Assembly: GCF_027244095.1 (NCBI RefSeq)
Contig: NC_069658.1
Coordinates: 51,571,001 to 51,635,000 of the forward strand
DNA length: 64,000 nucleotides
Direction of reading: 5' to 3'
From: Hemicordylus capensis
Lineage: Eukaryota; Chordata; Lepidosauria; Squamata; Cordylidae
Shown piece after piece: positions 24,801 to 30,900 of this stretch. The notes below the pieces were generated by a model that was given only the letters and a program-made list of their open reading frames with translations, made no database searches and was not told where the DNA came from. The position numbers and the translations under genes were made by a program. The first letter of the stretch is position 1. Every line of letters starts with the position of its first letter.

Positions 24801-26676
24801 TGACGGGAGTAAACTGTCTCATAAGTGTAACATTTAAATTTGTGCATACACACAAAATTTCTCTAAAAATCTCTGTGGGGTACCTGGGCTGAAGGTTTAC
24901 GACAGAATGGGTACATTTATTTTTAAATGGTTGGGAACTCCTGCACTAGATTATGAATTACCAAGAACAAGTCCAATTTCTCAGTCAAAGCTGATAAAAA
25001 GGGCTCCCGACCACCACTGCCATCTGGATATCCAGGAGCAACACGGGACTAGATACAAATGCATCTTACACATGCAGTACTATTGATTCTCAAATATATG
25101 GTAAGTAGTGGAACAATTCCCAGTTGTGGAGGTTTTAAGTTGCAGGTACAGGCATTTTCTAGTCTGTCAATATATAACGAGAATACAAACTCACAAATGT
25201 CAGATATTTTCAAACAGCAAAGATGATTAATTTAGTGAATATGCATTGGCAAGTGTTCCATTTGTGATTCTTTGAACATATCCTAAGATGCATCTGACTA
25301 TTAAAAATATTCTATAAATTCTTCACAATGCATGGCTCTCCAGCTGATCTCAGTGCACAGCTGATGTAACAGTGATGTAAATGCTTATAAGATCATAGGA
25401 CAAAACAACACAGCACAAATTTATGAGGTAAAGGAAACTTATCTTGGCATTATTCATTGTCTGGTTGAAATATTAAACCTTTCAGATGCCAGATTACAAC
25501 TGCATTAGACCTCTGCAGCACAACACCTCCCCATCACCACCATAGTGCTGCTGTACAAACTCTCCCAAATCTCAATTAACCCTTTCCATATACCACACTA
25601 TTCCATCATGCACATGAATTTTTATTATTATTATTATTATTAATATCCCGCTCTTCCTCAGAGGAGCTCAGAATGTTTTAATAATAACAACAACAACAAC
25701 AGTGTACATGCTTATTTTTATCTTCACAAGAACCCTTAAGGTAGGTTAGGCTGAGAGATACATGACTGGCCCAGAGTCACCCAGTGAGTTTCATGATTGA
25801 ATGGAGATTCAAACTCAGGTCACCCAGTCCTAATCCAATCCAATTTTTTTTAATTGTAAATTATTCTCCCCAAACCCACAAAGCTAATAAGATAGCACAC
25901 CATTTGCACAAACCTTTTAATGCCAAATATTTCTTAATATGACTAAGACATAGAGTCAGGTTTAAATTTCAACAAAATTCAGTCATATTAGTAAAATGGG
26001 AGAATAATTATAATCTGTTAACAATTATCAGGGTCAGAAGCAAAAAAGCAAATCCCACAGGGCTGATTCACACATGCATATATATTGCTGGTCTACTCAG
26101 CATTTAAACCAGTGGTGCAGCGGGAAAATGACTTGATTAGCAAGCCAGAGGTTGACGGTTCGAACCTATATCAGGCAGCAGCGAGACAGTAAAGGTGCAG
26201 AATGGCATCATCTCATACTGCGCAGCAGATGGCAATGGGAAATCTCTCCTGTATTTCAACGAAGACAACAACAGGGATCTGTGGTCGCCAGGAGTCGAAA
26301 CCGACTTTACTTGAGTTTGCAGCCCTGGCTCGTCTCCTAAAGGCTCGGAAGATTTCGTGGGGAGGAAGGAAAAGAAGAATAAAAAGACAAGTAGCGCCAA
26401 AGGTGCAGCTCACCTCTTGTTACCTCCACCGTGACTCTGGTGAGGGTCTCCAGCGGCAGCTCCCGGCTGGGGGCTTGAGCTCCCCACAATCACAGAGGAG
26501 CAAGGAGAGGGATCCGAGCTATGCTGGACTTCTAGATCTGGGGTCGCGGTTGCCGCCGGGCTGACTGAGGAGGGGATAGTGGTAGTAATAGTGGTGGGAG
26601 TGGTGGAGTTGCTGCCTCTCCCCGCCGCGGTCGGTCTCACGTTCGGCTTCACACTAAATCTAGCACGACGGAACAT
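1..26676 (-). CDS. BDP1: BDP1 gene, 5' half (TFIIIB subunit Bdp1/B''), coding exons 1-8
   Basis: Bdp1 joins TBP and BRF1/BRF2 in TFIIIB, which recruits RNA polymerase III to tRNA, 5S and U6 genes in the nucleus. Coding exons on the minus strand are 26414-26676, 21919-22480, 19288-19397, 7603-7743, 7149-7282, 6287-6381, 4906-4960 and below 50. Each has AG/GT borders and phases that join without a break, giving about 453 residues before exon 8. The start reads MFRRARFSVKPNVRP, almost identical to mammalian BDP1. Exon 2 ends in a basic helix (KAQKLRKMLKEELKKEK). Exon 4 is acidic and ends in VPRVKVAEDGSIILDEE. Exons 5-8 carry the SANT domain (KPWSEKETDMFF, HRARTEIK, NGWRIDKAF). Exon 2 makes the N-terminal region about 100 residues longer than the human protein as I remember it. 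The gene continues outside the window. Identification is by recognised protein sequence and is very secure. Confidence 0.96.
51..1005 (-). other. BDP1 intron 7, proximal part
   Basis: AT-rich intronic DNA. A short old repeat with the motif GGCTGCAATCCTAAAC lies at about 710-800 and an (AAAT)n run at 868-900. Nothing coding. Confidence 0.5.
866..900. repeat. (AAAT)n microsatellite
   Basis: About eight tandem AAAT units, just upstream of the Tigger insertion. Confidence 0.85.
1414..1669 (-). repeat. L2-tailed SINE, copy 1
   Basis: Read on the minus strand it runs from CCCTGCTAACTTGGCAAAGA to a tail TAAACTGCCCTGAGCC..GGGTGGTATAGAAATCGAATGAATGAATG. Three more copies in the window share the full body. 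The tail resembles the 3' end of the L2 LINE at 12590-16250. Confidence 0.8.
2000..3816 (-). pseudogene. Tigger transposase remnant (HTH + DDE)
   Basis: On the minus strand a CENP-B-type helix-turn-helix region (about 3816-3440) reads KVKLLDVLAHGDSVASIAHH. The catalytic core (about 3242-2800) reads QVFSADETGLFWKLMPS, then GFKAAKDHLTLLV, then ANRRAWVTTVLF, then HLVLDNAPATLRPY. The ADE and LDNAP motifs carry the first two catalytic acids. An acidic stretch lies at about 2415-2010. The reading frame is broken by shifts and by the SINE at 2485-2795, so it is not functional. The order of motifs follows pogo/Tigger and TIGD proteins. Confidence 0.82.
2485..2795 (-). repeat. tRNA-related SINE copy (interrupting Tigger)
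   Basis: Contains GGAACATAGGAAGCTGCCAT, GTCAGACCATTGGTCTATCT and GGCAGCAGCTTCTCCAAGGT. The same order recurs at 63510-63812 and, in two pieces, at 45655-46012. Orientation is inferred as minus. Confidence 0.7.
3921..4165 (-). repeat. Sauria-type SINE (tRNA head, Bov-B-like tail)
   Basis: The minus strand shows a tRNA-like head with a B-box (GGTTTGAATCCCTGCTGG), the middle CAGCAGCAATATAGGAAGGT, and a tail with CCAGGAGTTGACACCGACTC. Three further copies occur at 26113, 29925 and 50252. Confidence 0.8.
4906..4960 (-). CDS. BDP1: BDP1 coding exon 7 (SANT end)
   Basis: A 55-nt microexon. Acceptor TTTTCAG|AATAAA, donor TTTA|GTAAGG. It encodes NKFKREEKSNGWRIDKAF, matching human NKFKREEKTNGWRIDKAF, in the phase required by exons 6 and 8. 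Confidence 0.93.
4961..6286 (-). other. BDP1 intron 6, with a MITE fragment
   Basis: Non-coding. 5230-5500 is moderately GC-rich and unassigned. 5498-5801 is a hAT MITE end (next entry). A poly-G run lies at 5142-5151. Confidence 0.45.
5498..5801. mobile_element. hAT-type MITE, TAGGGATGTGCA family, one end clear
   Basis: The right end ...TCTTTGCACATCCCTA at 5801 matches the terminus of the 11753, 17331 and 38895 elements. The left end near GGTTTCGTGTAC is diverged and the duplicated target is not resolved. GC-rich body. Confidence 0.55.
6287..6381 (-). CDS. BDP1: BDP1 coding exon 6 (SANT core)
   Basis: Acceptor TTGCAG|AAACGG, donor AAG|GTAAAT, 95 nt. It encodes ETDMFFLAISMVGTDFSMIS, QLFPHR and ARTEIK, helices 1-2 of the SANT domain through which Bdp1 engages TBP, BRF1 and DNA. 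The matching human stretch reads MIGQLFPHR, so Gly is replaced by Ser here. Confidence 0.94.
6382..7148 (-). other. BDP1 intron 5
   Basis: Unique AT-rich intron sequence; I see no repeat or gene in it. Confidence 0.5.
7149..7282 (-). CDS. BDP1: BDP1 coding exon 5
   Basis: Acceptor ACTTAG|TTTAAC, donor AAAG|GTAGGT, 134 nt. It encodes LTVEVLRTKGQCVVEEND, the ERGSTTTYSSFRKSYY block and the first SANT residues KPWSEK. It is nearly identical to mammalian BDP1. Confidence 0.95.
7283..7602 (-). other. BDP1 intron 4
   Basis: Short intron (320 nt); no feature seen besides splice sites. Confidence 0.6.
7603..7743 (-). CDS. BDP1: BDP1 coding exon 4
   Basis: Acceptor CTCAG|ACCTG, donor AAAG|GTTAGA, 141 nt. 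It encodes an acidic stretch (DEDEN, EEEEGEEEDG) followed by the invariant PLLVPRVKVAEDGSIILDEE, just upstream of the SANT region. Confidence 0.94.
8407..8602. mobile_element. hAT MITE (CAGTGTTC family), copy with 8-bp target duplication
   Basis: About 200 bp from CACTGTTTCCTCTAAGG to GAAAGACCACTG, flanked by perfect GTTAGGAG duplications (8399-8406 and 8603-8610). The body (TTTAGATCCCACTCAGGTTG, TGATACTGCCACCCAGAACA) recurs at 31561, 44968 and 49512. Confidence 0.88.
9092..9554. mobile_element. Tigger-type MITE, 463 bp
   Basis: Starts CAGGTATAACTTGCTAAACG and ends CGTATAACAGGGTCCACCTG between TA dinucleotides (9090-9091, 9555-9556). The right terminus resembles that of the 3.8 kb Tigger at 1006. 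No transposase is present. Confidence 0.72.
9555..10709. other. intronic sequence with a SINE-tail scrap
   Basis: AT-rich. (TTTA)n at 10045-10062 followed by TTTTTATACCGCCC marks the end of a degraded L2-tailed SINE on the minus strand (10045-10110). The rest is unassigned. Confidence 0.45.
10710..10960 (-). mobile_element. Helitron 3' end (minus orientation), short copy
   Basis: Reading the minus strand, the copy ends CGCACAGATGCTCTGTGCGG then GGTCAGCTAGT: a hairpin (GCACAGA TGC TCTGTGC) followed by CTAGT, a Helitron 3' signature. Identical endings at 34434 and 47397. The 5' limit is approximate; the body is C-rich low complexity. Confidence 0.7.
10970..11380 (+). repeat. L2 LINE 3' end fragment, plus strand
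   Basis: Remnant of the L2 ORF2 C-terminus and 3' UTR, ending GTGAGCCACCCTGAGCAGC then GCAGGTTATAAATG and ATT repeats, the L2-type tail. Confidence 0.6.
11385..11560 (-). repeat. degraded L2-type 3' tail, minus strand
   Basis: AAGGTGGCTCACTACATATA followed by ACAAAA/AATTC-rich sequence, a typical reversed L2-like end. Head-to-tail junction with the previous fragment. Confidence 0.4.
11753..12414. mobile_element. Palindromic hAT MITE with 8-bp target duplication
   Basis: Element of 662 bp flanked by perfect ATGCACTT duplications (11745-11752, 12415-12422). The right end GTGCACATCCCTA is the TAGGGATGTGCAC terminus; the left one has drifted (TATGCATGTGCAC). Bases about 11765-11999 and 12006-12240 are long, nearly perfect inverted arms meeting at CGTCACACACATGCTACGTGTGACG. 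A third, partial arm copy lies at 12300-12400. Very CpG-rich. No coding capacity. Confidence 0.88.
12540..12589. mobile_element. left end of a TAGGGATGTGCA hAT MITE, cut by the L2 insertion
   Basis: TAGGGATGTGCAACATGTTTCG starts at 12540, without a matching end before the LINE at 12590. Sequence after the LINE (16250-16345: GACCGTTTCAAGTGTTTTGA, GCTCAAAACAAAATGCC) has the MITE flavour and may be the other half. Confidence 0.5.
13200..14082 (+). pseudogene. L2 endonuclease domain (broken ORF2, N-terminal part)
   Basis: Apurinic-type endonuclease of a non-LTR retrotransposon that nicks target DNA. CNARSVQNKTEIVHDLI opens the domain, LGDFNIH holds catalytic Asp and Asn, GHTFDLVF and SWTDHYLV (catalytic Asp-His) close it. 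Stops and frame changes separate it from the reverse transcriptase. Confidence 0.8.
14198..15842 (+). pseudogene. L2 reverse transcriptase and C-terminal region (broken ORF2)
   Basis: A 316-codon open stretch (14198-15148) covers RT blocks 0-A. An overlapping frame (15034-15507) carries block B (GVPQGSILSP) and the YADD catalytic box. A third (15414-15842) carries the conserved C-terminal part (LNYCNALHVGLP, LKQLHWLPICLRAKYKVLVI). At least two frameshifts are evident. The motif set is that of L2, not CR1 or L1. Confidence 0.85.
16195..16250 (+). repeat. (AAAT)n/(AAAC)n tail of the L2 LINE
   Basis: AAATAAATAAAT passing into AAACAAACAAAC and back; the A-rich repeat at the LINE 3' end. Confidence 0.85.
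16745..17164. mobile_element. Multi-hairpin GC-rich element, copy 1
   Basis: A chain of seven palindromes with short spacers: 16757-16807, 16811-16842, 16871-16900, 16914-16953, 16959-17004, 17071-17096 and 17137-17159. Stems reach 20 bp, for example GTGAGTAGCCGTGGTGCAG facing CTCTGCACCGTGGCTACTCA. The outer sequences GGGGCTATTCTCACGATC and GATCGTGAGACCCGG share the inverted TCTCACGATC. AGTG flanks both sides (16742 and 17165). A second, reversed copy is at 43204-43653. No coding capacity; superfamily unknown. Confidence 0.72.
17331..18318. mobile_element. hAT MITE, TAGGGATGTGCAC family, about 1 kb
   Basis: Begins TAGGGATGTGCACGAAACAT and ends TTTCATGCACATCCCTA. Inside, 17878-17958 and 18112-18186 are inverted copies (AACAATGGGGAAACTCGAAA against its complement). 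The flanks (AAATGTGG, AAAAGCAG) match at five of eight bases, so an old duplication is likely. Confidence 0.7.
18319..19287. other. unique intron sequence next to BDP1 exon 3
   Basis: A poly-G stretch at 18360-18374 and a further TAGGCATGTGCAAATTT terminus-like motif at 18569; otherwise nothing recognised. Confidence 0.4.
19288..19397 (-). CDS. BDP1: BDP1 coding exon 3
   Basis: Acceptor TCTAG|CAAC, donor ATGAA|GTAAGT, 110 nt. It encodes the well conserved block DRSKMIMRDFIYYLPENNPM, which matches human DRSKMTMRDFIYYLPDNNPM. Confidence 0.94.
19398..21772 (-). other. BDP1 intron 2, distal part
   Basis: A hairpin at 19532-19613 (separate entry), an old short repeat at 19830-19890 (GGTTGCAATCCTATATGCAC) and its relative at 21170-21310 (AAGTAAGTCCCATCGAACAT), and a poly-G run at 20790-20800. 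The 115-codon frame at 20362 looks fortuitous. Confidence 0.45.
19532..19613. repeat. AT-rich inverted repeat (hairpin) with CA/TG flanks
   Basis: CACTCCCCCATTCAAAAATT and AAATTTTGAATGGGGGAGTG face each other around a (TA)n loop, with ACACACA outside left and TGTGTGT outside right. It could be a very small DNA-transposon remnant or a microsatellite-driven palindrome. Confidence 0.75.
21773..21890. mobile_element. hAT/Charlie-like MITE, 118 bp
   Basis: CAGGGGTGGGCAAACCCGGC to AGTTTGCCTGCCCTTG, with inverted ends and an internal inverted pair (GCTGTTGCTGAACTACAAC, GTTGTAGTTTGACAACAGC). Flanks TTCTGGAT and GTCTGGAT agree in seven of eight bases. Confidence 0.8.
21919..22480 (-). CDS. BDP1: BDP1 coding exon 2
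   Basis: The acceptor is TTTTCCAG|AGATG and the donor AAG|GTATAG. The exon is 562 nt, closes the split Arg codon of exon 1 and ends in phase 0. It holds the conserved QRRKRIS motif and, at its end, the conserved basic helix before exon 3. Between them is a long Ser/Pro/Lys/Glu-rich segment that looks disordered and is longer than in mammals. Confidence 0.93.
23860..25060 (-). repeat. degraded L2-like LINE 3' part with a SINE inside
   Basis: Minus-strand sequence with L2-like C-terminal and tail features (GCCACAATTAAAACATATAT; GAACCAACTGAAGTTTCTGG). Interrupted at 24514-24705. Strongly diverged, so boundaries are approximate. Confidence 0.4.
24514..24705 (-). repeat. L2-tailed SINE, copy 2 (5' truncated)
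   Basis: AATTTCTATACCGTCCTTCC through CAACAGTCACTGGAGGTACT; same body as copies at 1414, 41482 and 52142, ending early in the GGGGGTGGATAGGGC section. Confidence 0.75.
25622..25842 (-). repeat. MIR-like tRNA SINE, minus strand
   Basis: (TTA)n, then ATATCCCGCTCTTCCTC, the central GTAGGTTAGGCTGAGAGA..TGACTGGCCCAGAGTCACCCAG, and a B-box complement (ATTCAAACTCAGGT). Close relative at 59288-59505. Confidence 0.7.
26113..26315 (+). repeat. Sauria-type SINE, plus strand, in BDP1 intron 1
   Basis: GGTGCAGCGGGAAAATGACTT (A-box region), GGTTGACGGTTCGAACCTA (B-box), GGCAGCAGCGAGAC, tail CCAGGAGTCGAAACCGACTT. It ends about 100 bases from the exon 1 donor. Confidence 0.8.
26414..26676 (-). CDS. BDP1: BDP1 coding exon 1
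   Basis: The start codon lies at 26676-26674 in a strong Kozak setting (GCCGCCATGT). The exon encodes MFRRARFSVKPNVRP followed by a Thr/Ser/Pro-rich, low-complexity stretch. It ends in phase 2 at AAGAG|GTGAGC. The ATG lies inside the CpG-rich promoter. Confidence 0.93.
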
Positions 26677-26682
26677 GGCGGC
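26670..26682 (-). promoter_or_regulatory. YY1-like motif over the BDP1 start codon
   Basis: GCCGCCATGTTCC on the minus strand is close to the YY1 consensus (GCCGCCATNTTG) and overlaps the ATG, a common placement in CpG promoters of housekeeping genes. Binding is inferred. Confidence 0.4.
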
Positions 26683-27119
26683 GGCCCTGTGAGTGGAAAG
26701 GCACCAGCCCGCTCGCTAAAGCCCACCGTCCCCTTTTTCGTCCGGCCAGCGAGGCCGCCTCATGTCACCGGCCCGGCGCGCCCCCCACCCTTTCTCTCGG
26801 CTTCTCGGGTCCTGTCACCTGCGCTTAGGGCGGCGCGCGAGGCTCCGTCATCACTCTGCGACAAAACAGCGCGGCGTTAGGCTCGGCCTTCGCAGGAGGT
26901 CTCTCGGCCCGCTTCTCAGGAATGCGCAACCGCGAGCGCTCTGACAGCTGAGCTCGCGCGGTAGGCTATTATCGTGGAGGAGGAGAGGGGGCCGCTTCGA
27001 TAGCGCCTCATTTTTAGCCATTGCAGGCGTGTGTTTCTTTGTACAGTTCTTATCCCTCAGGAAGCAGGGTCTGCTTCACCCCACCTCCCTCACTTTGAAA
27101 TCCTAAAACCACAACACTC

Positions 27120-27690
27120 CGGAACATCTATTGATTTCAGTTGGGTGGGGGAACAAAGCCCAGTGCATACCTGGAGGTAAGTCCCATTGAACACCGCGGA
27201 CTTTACTTCCAGGTTAACCGCTCTGAACGGCTGCATTCCTGTGCACGCTTACCTGGAGATAAACTCCATTGAACACAGTGGGCTTTACTTCCAAGGTTGC
27301 TTGCCAGGACTTCATCCCTACGCAAACTTGCTTGGGGCCCCATTGAGTCTAATGGGGTTGCCTTCTGAGTAAACGTGCATTATGCATTGTCCGTAAATCA
27401 CACCACATTAAATGGGGGGAGGGTACGCGAATTGCGGCCTAATTTTATGCGTCTGTACACGGACGGAACACTCGGAAGTCCCAATAAGTCAGTTCCATCA
27501 CGAAAGCGTGCATAGGACTACAGCTGGTCAACCCAACCCGGTGTGTGCTTATCAAGATAAGTGTATCCAGGATTGCCTCTTAGGCTGCAGTCCTAAAAGA
27601 TACACTTATCTGGGAGTAAGTGCTTTTAGATACAGCGGGATTTACCCCCCAGATAAACGCATACAGAGTAGCGGTGTTTTAAATCCTATC
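27120..27690. repeat. cluster of short reptilian repeats with AAGTCCCATTGAAC cores
   Basis: GTAAGTCCCATTGAACACCG, ATAAACTCCATTGAACACAG, GGGCTTTACTTCCAAGG, GGGAGTAAGTGCTTTTAG and GGGATTTACCCCCCAG recur with the imperfectly palindromic plan GTAAGTCCCATTGAAC..GGACTTACTT. Scattered relatives at 700-800, 19830, 21170-21310 and 22890-23120. Family name not recognised. Confidence 0.6.
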
Positions 27691-27792
27691 GAAACAAAAG
27701 AAACGAACCAGCGATGAGCTGAGCGTGCGCACTTACATCCAAGCACACCACGAAAGGCGTGGCTAGGAAGGGAAAGACGGAGACGTGTGTTG

Positions 27793-27800
27793 TGACGTCA
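27793..27800. promoter_or_regulatory. Perfect CRE palindrome upstream of SERF1
   Basis: TGACGTCA, the full CREB/ATF site, lies 135 bases before the SERF1 ATG in CpG-rich DNA. A GC-box-like GGGTGGGGCG follows at about 27834. Confidence 0.6.
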
Positions 27801-27934
27801 GAAAGGGGCCCCTTACATAATGATCACTGCGCCGGGTGGGGCGCGCAGAAGGTTCTGGTAGTCGGAGCGGTTGGTGGGAAAGTTATAGGTGACGCGCGTG
27901 TAGAGGTTGTGGTCGCTGGGGTTATTGTTTTGCC

Positions 27935-27941
27935 ATGGCCC
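27935..27941 (+). CDS. SERF1: SERF1 coding exon 1 (7 nt coding)
   Basis: TGCCATGGCCC|GTAAGT: ATG in good Kozak context followed at once by a consensus donor. Only Met-Ala and the first base of Arg3 are coded here; the rest of the exon is 5' UTR in CpG-rich DNA. Confidence 0.88.
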
Positions 27942-30900
27942 GTAAGTATTCAGCATGAGTAGTCCACCCTTCCTCTGCCCGTAAGGTAGCGGTCTCCGCT
28001 TGCGTGTTGAGCCCTTATTAGAGAGACTGGCGGCCGCCGCAGCAGCCTAGAGCAAATCGGGCCTTGCGGTGGCTGCAGGCCAGAAGGAGGCGCCGCTCCT
28101 TGTGTGCGCTGCCGCCTCCGGTGGGCGCCTGTTGGGGGCGTAGAAGCCGGCCTTTTGAGGAGTCCTTCTTAAGACAAGAGTGGGCACCGTGTAGTGTGGC
28201 CGCTCGTCTGGCTTGCGAAGGGCTTGGTCTCCAGTTAGGGAAAACAACAAAGATTCCTGTGGCGTCTTAAAGACGAAACAGTGTATTGGCGGGTAGGCGT
28301 TTGTAAATTGTGCTGTAATAAACGTGGTTGACTCTGAGGTGTCACAGGACTCTGCTGCTCTTGCGGCCACGAACTGCTGCGCTCGGCCACTCCTCTGGAA
28401 GGTGTTAGGCAGATGTTCCTCGGAGAGAGAACTGTATAAAAAGCCTGGTTCAAGAGAGAGCAGTCGATACTTCGGAGTCCCTTACCCGCCATTGTTTTTG
28501 CTTGTTACACAGACTAAGGAAAGAAACCAGCTCGTTCGTTGTATGAAGTGCGGGCTGCCCTGTTGTCCTTATGCCCTCCGTTTTTGACTCGGGTGAAGCT
28601 CAGTGACACTTTGCCAAATGTACTGTCAAAAACCGTTTGCCAGAATGTGAAATGCTGTTCGTGATCGGTGAATGCTGAATGTGTCTAAATAGTTTCTTGA
28701 GTGAAAAAAGAGTGTAGTGTTTAGACTGCAATATTTCTTTGAGTCTAATGCAAAGTTAGAGTTGGCTTTGGAATTCTGTTAGTTGGCAACTTAAGCTGAA
28801 ACCAGTTGCTAATTAATTCAGTAGTCTTTCAGGTTGCATTGTTAATGAGTTTCAAGATTTGCAAGTTGTTTTAATGGAATTGGATACATTCAGGTTTACT
28901 TAGAAGTTTTACTAAATTTATTGTGGCCTACTTCTTGGTATCATTAAGCCATTTGATTCCTGGTTCCCAGTTCCTTATTTTGCAGAGGTGGTCTGAATAG
29001 GGTGTATGTGAAGCTGTGTCCTTAGTGACACTTCTGGCAACTCAGATAGCTTTAGAACTCTTAAGCCATCTGTCTTTGGGTGGGAGTTGACCATTAAATA
29101 CTTTATTCATTGCATCTTTATACTGCCTTTCTGCTTTGACAAAGGCCCCCAAAGTGGTTTACAATATTTAAAAAAGGAAATTACATAAGATTAATAAAAA
29201 GTTTTCTTGAGCTGTTGGTCTTTTCAGGAGCTGAGGACAAGAACTCTGCCTGGTTGCCTCTCTTCTTGCCCTTCCCTTGAGGGCACAGAGGTCTTTCGGT
29301 ACTCTTAGGAATTTTGGGGGGGATTGCTCCAACAGTCCACACAGGTCAGTTCTGGTCTTTGTGGGAGCTGATGTTAAGTTCTGCCCTGGGCACCTCCTTT
29401 CTTGAGGTCTTTCTCAGCCCTCCCTGGAGATCAGATCTGTGACTTCTCAATATGTGCTCTACTTGACTGACATTCTGCAGACCTGTATGTGCATCTTGGC
29501 TTGAGATTAGTGGGTATAATACTTGTTGAATGAATCTCTCCTGATGCCTAGTTTTTTCTTCTTCTAGGAATCAAGTTTTTGTAATGAGAAACATGTGAGG
29601 ATGGTGAAATTATCTTTCCTTGAAAGAGCACTGGATCATGTGCAAGGTTCTTGTCTTCCCCCTGCCCCATCATCGCAACTACTCTTGTGTAGTAGGTTAG
29701 GCTGAGAGATAGTGGCTTGCCCAAGGTCACCCAGCAAGCTTTGTGGCTGAGCAGGAATTTGTGAGTTGGGCTCCACTGGTAGGAAAATAAAGGGGATCAT
29801 ATGAACCTGCCTTTTATATGGATTGGTCCATCTAAGTTATTGCCCACATGAACTGGCAGTGGTTCTGTTGTGCTTGACAGGGGTCTTTCTCAGCTCTCCT
29901 TAGATACTACAGGGAATGGATCTGTGCCTTCTCAATATATCTCAGCAGGGAAATGCTTAACTAACAAGCAGAAGGTTGCCAGTTTGAATCCCTGCTGGTC
30001 TGTTTCCCAGACTATGGAAAACACCTATATCGGGCAGCAGCAATGTAGGGAAGATGCTGACAGGCATCATCTCATACTGTGTGGGAAGAGGCAATGGTAA
30101 ACCTCTCCTGTATTCTACCAAAAGAAAACCACAGGGCTCTGTGGCTGCCAGGAGTCAAAATCGACTTGACAGAACACTTTAATTAAGCTGAGTCTGTTGC
30201 TTTCTGCTTATTTGAATTGTTATGGTTTTGAACCTTACAGGGGAATGTGGAGCTAGAATTTAACATCAAGAAGTACTTTATCAAGAAAAATATTGAGTTC
30301 TTAAACTTGTCACCAAGTACATACTTAACAGGGAGCAACTGCTGACAGTCCGTTCTCACTAGCAAGTGTATGTCTCAAGCATAGTTTGCACTCACACTTG
30401 GCTTGTATGTGGTTGGAGATGTACGGGTAAAATAGCCTGTATACACCTAAATACGTTCAAATGGCATCATTTTGGAGATCTGTAGAAGGGTTTCAGTATG
30501 ATAGGGTGACTATATAATAGAGACTGAAGTTCTGAAGTGAACTTCAGTTGGAAGTACAAATCTTACTGGGTAACAAAAATTTAGTATGCGTTGTGACAGG
30601 CAGGAGGGTATAGAAAGATACTCAAGGAAGTTCGGAAGGAAGGGTAGTTGCTGTGAGCAAAAGGTTGCAAGTTCATTGTTGAAAGAAATGTAGGCTGTAG
30701 CATCTGGATATATTCTCCTAGGAAATGATGGTACAGTACCAGTGTTGCTCAGGGTCATTTCAGTGGGTTGATGGCTACTCTAGCCCACATCAGTTATGCT
30801 TGGGCATCTAGGGAAGGAAATGGGATACCAGAGAGAGCAGTATCACAAAGCAGAGTGCCTTTTTCCCCCTAGGAATGCTCGTGTTGTCTTGATGCAGCTA

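Larger units (their letters stand above)
22481..26413 (-). other. BDP1 intron 1
   Basis: Contains short old repeats at 22890-23120 (the family seen at 27120-27670), a degraded minus-strand L2-like end at 23860-24470 and 24955-25060 split by a SINE (24514-24705), a MIR-like SINE at 25622-25842, and a Sauria-type SINE at 26113-26315. No exon seen. Confidence 0.55.
26400..28200. promoter_or_regulatory. CpG-rich bidirectional promoter region of BDP1 and SERF1
   Basis: Two CpG-dense segments, about 26400-26960 around the BDP1 start and 27720-28200 around the SERF1 start, frame 1.26 kb between divergent start codons. No TATA box is evident at either side. The interval 27100-27700 holds repeat sequence rather than CpG-rich DNA. 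Confidence 0.75.

Noticed and set aside
26113-26160. tRNA-like A and B boxes (also at 29925, 45776, 50252)
   Set aside because: They belong to SINE heads followed by SINE bodies and tails; no full tRNA cloverleaf or acceptor stem is present.
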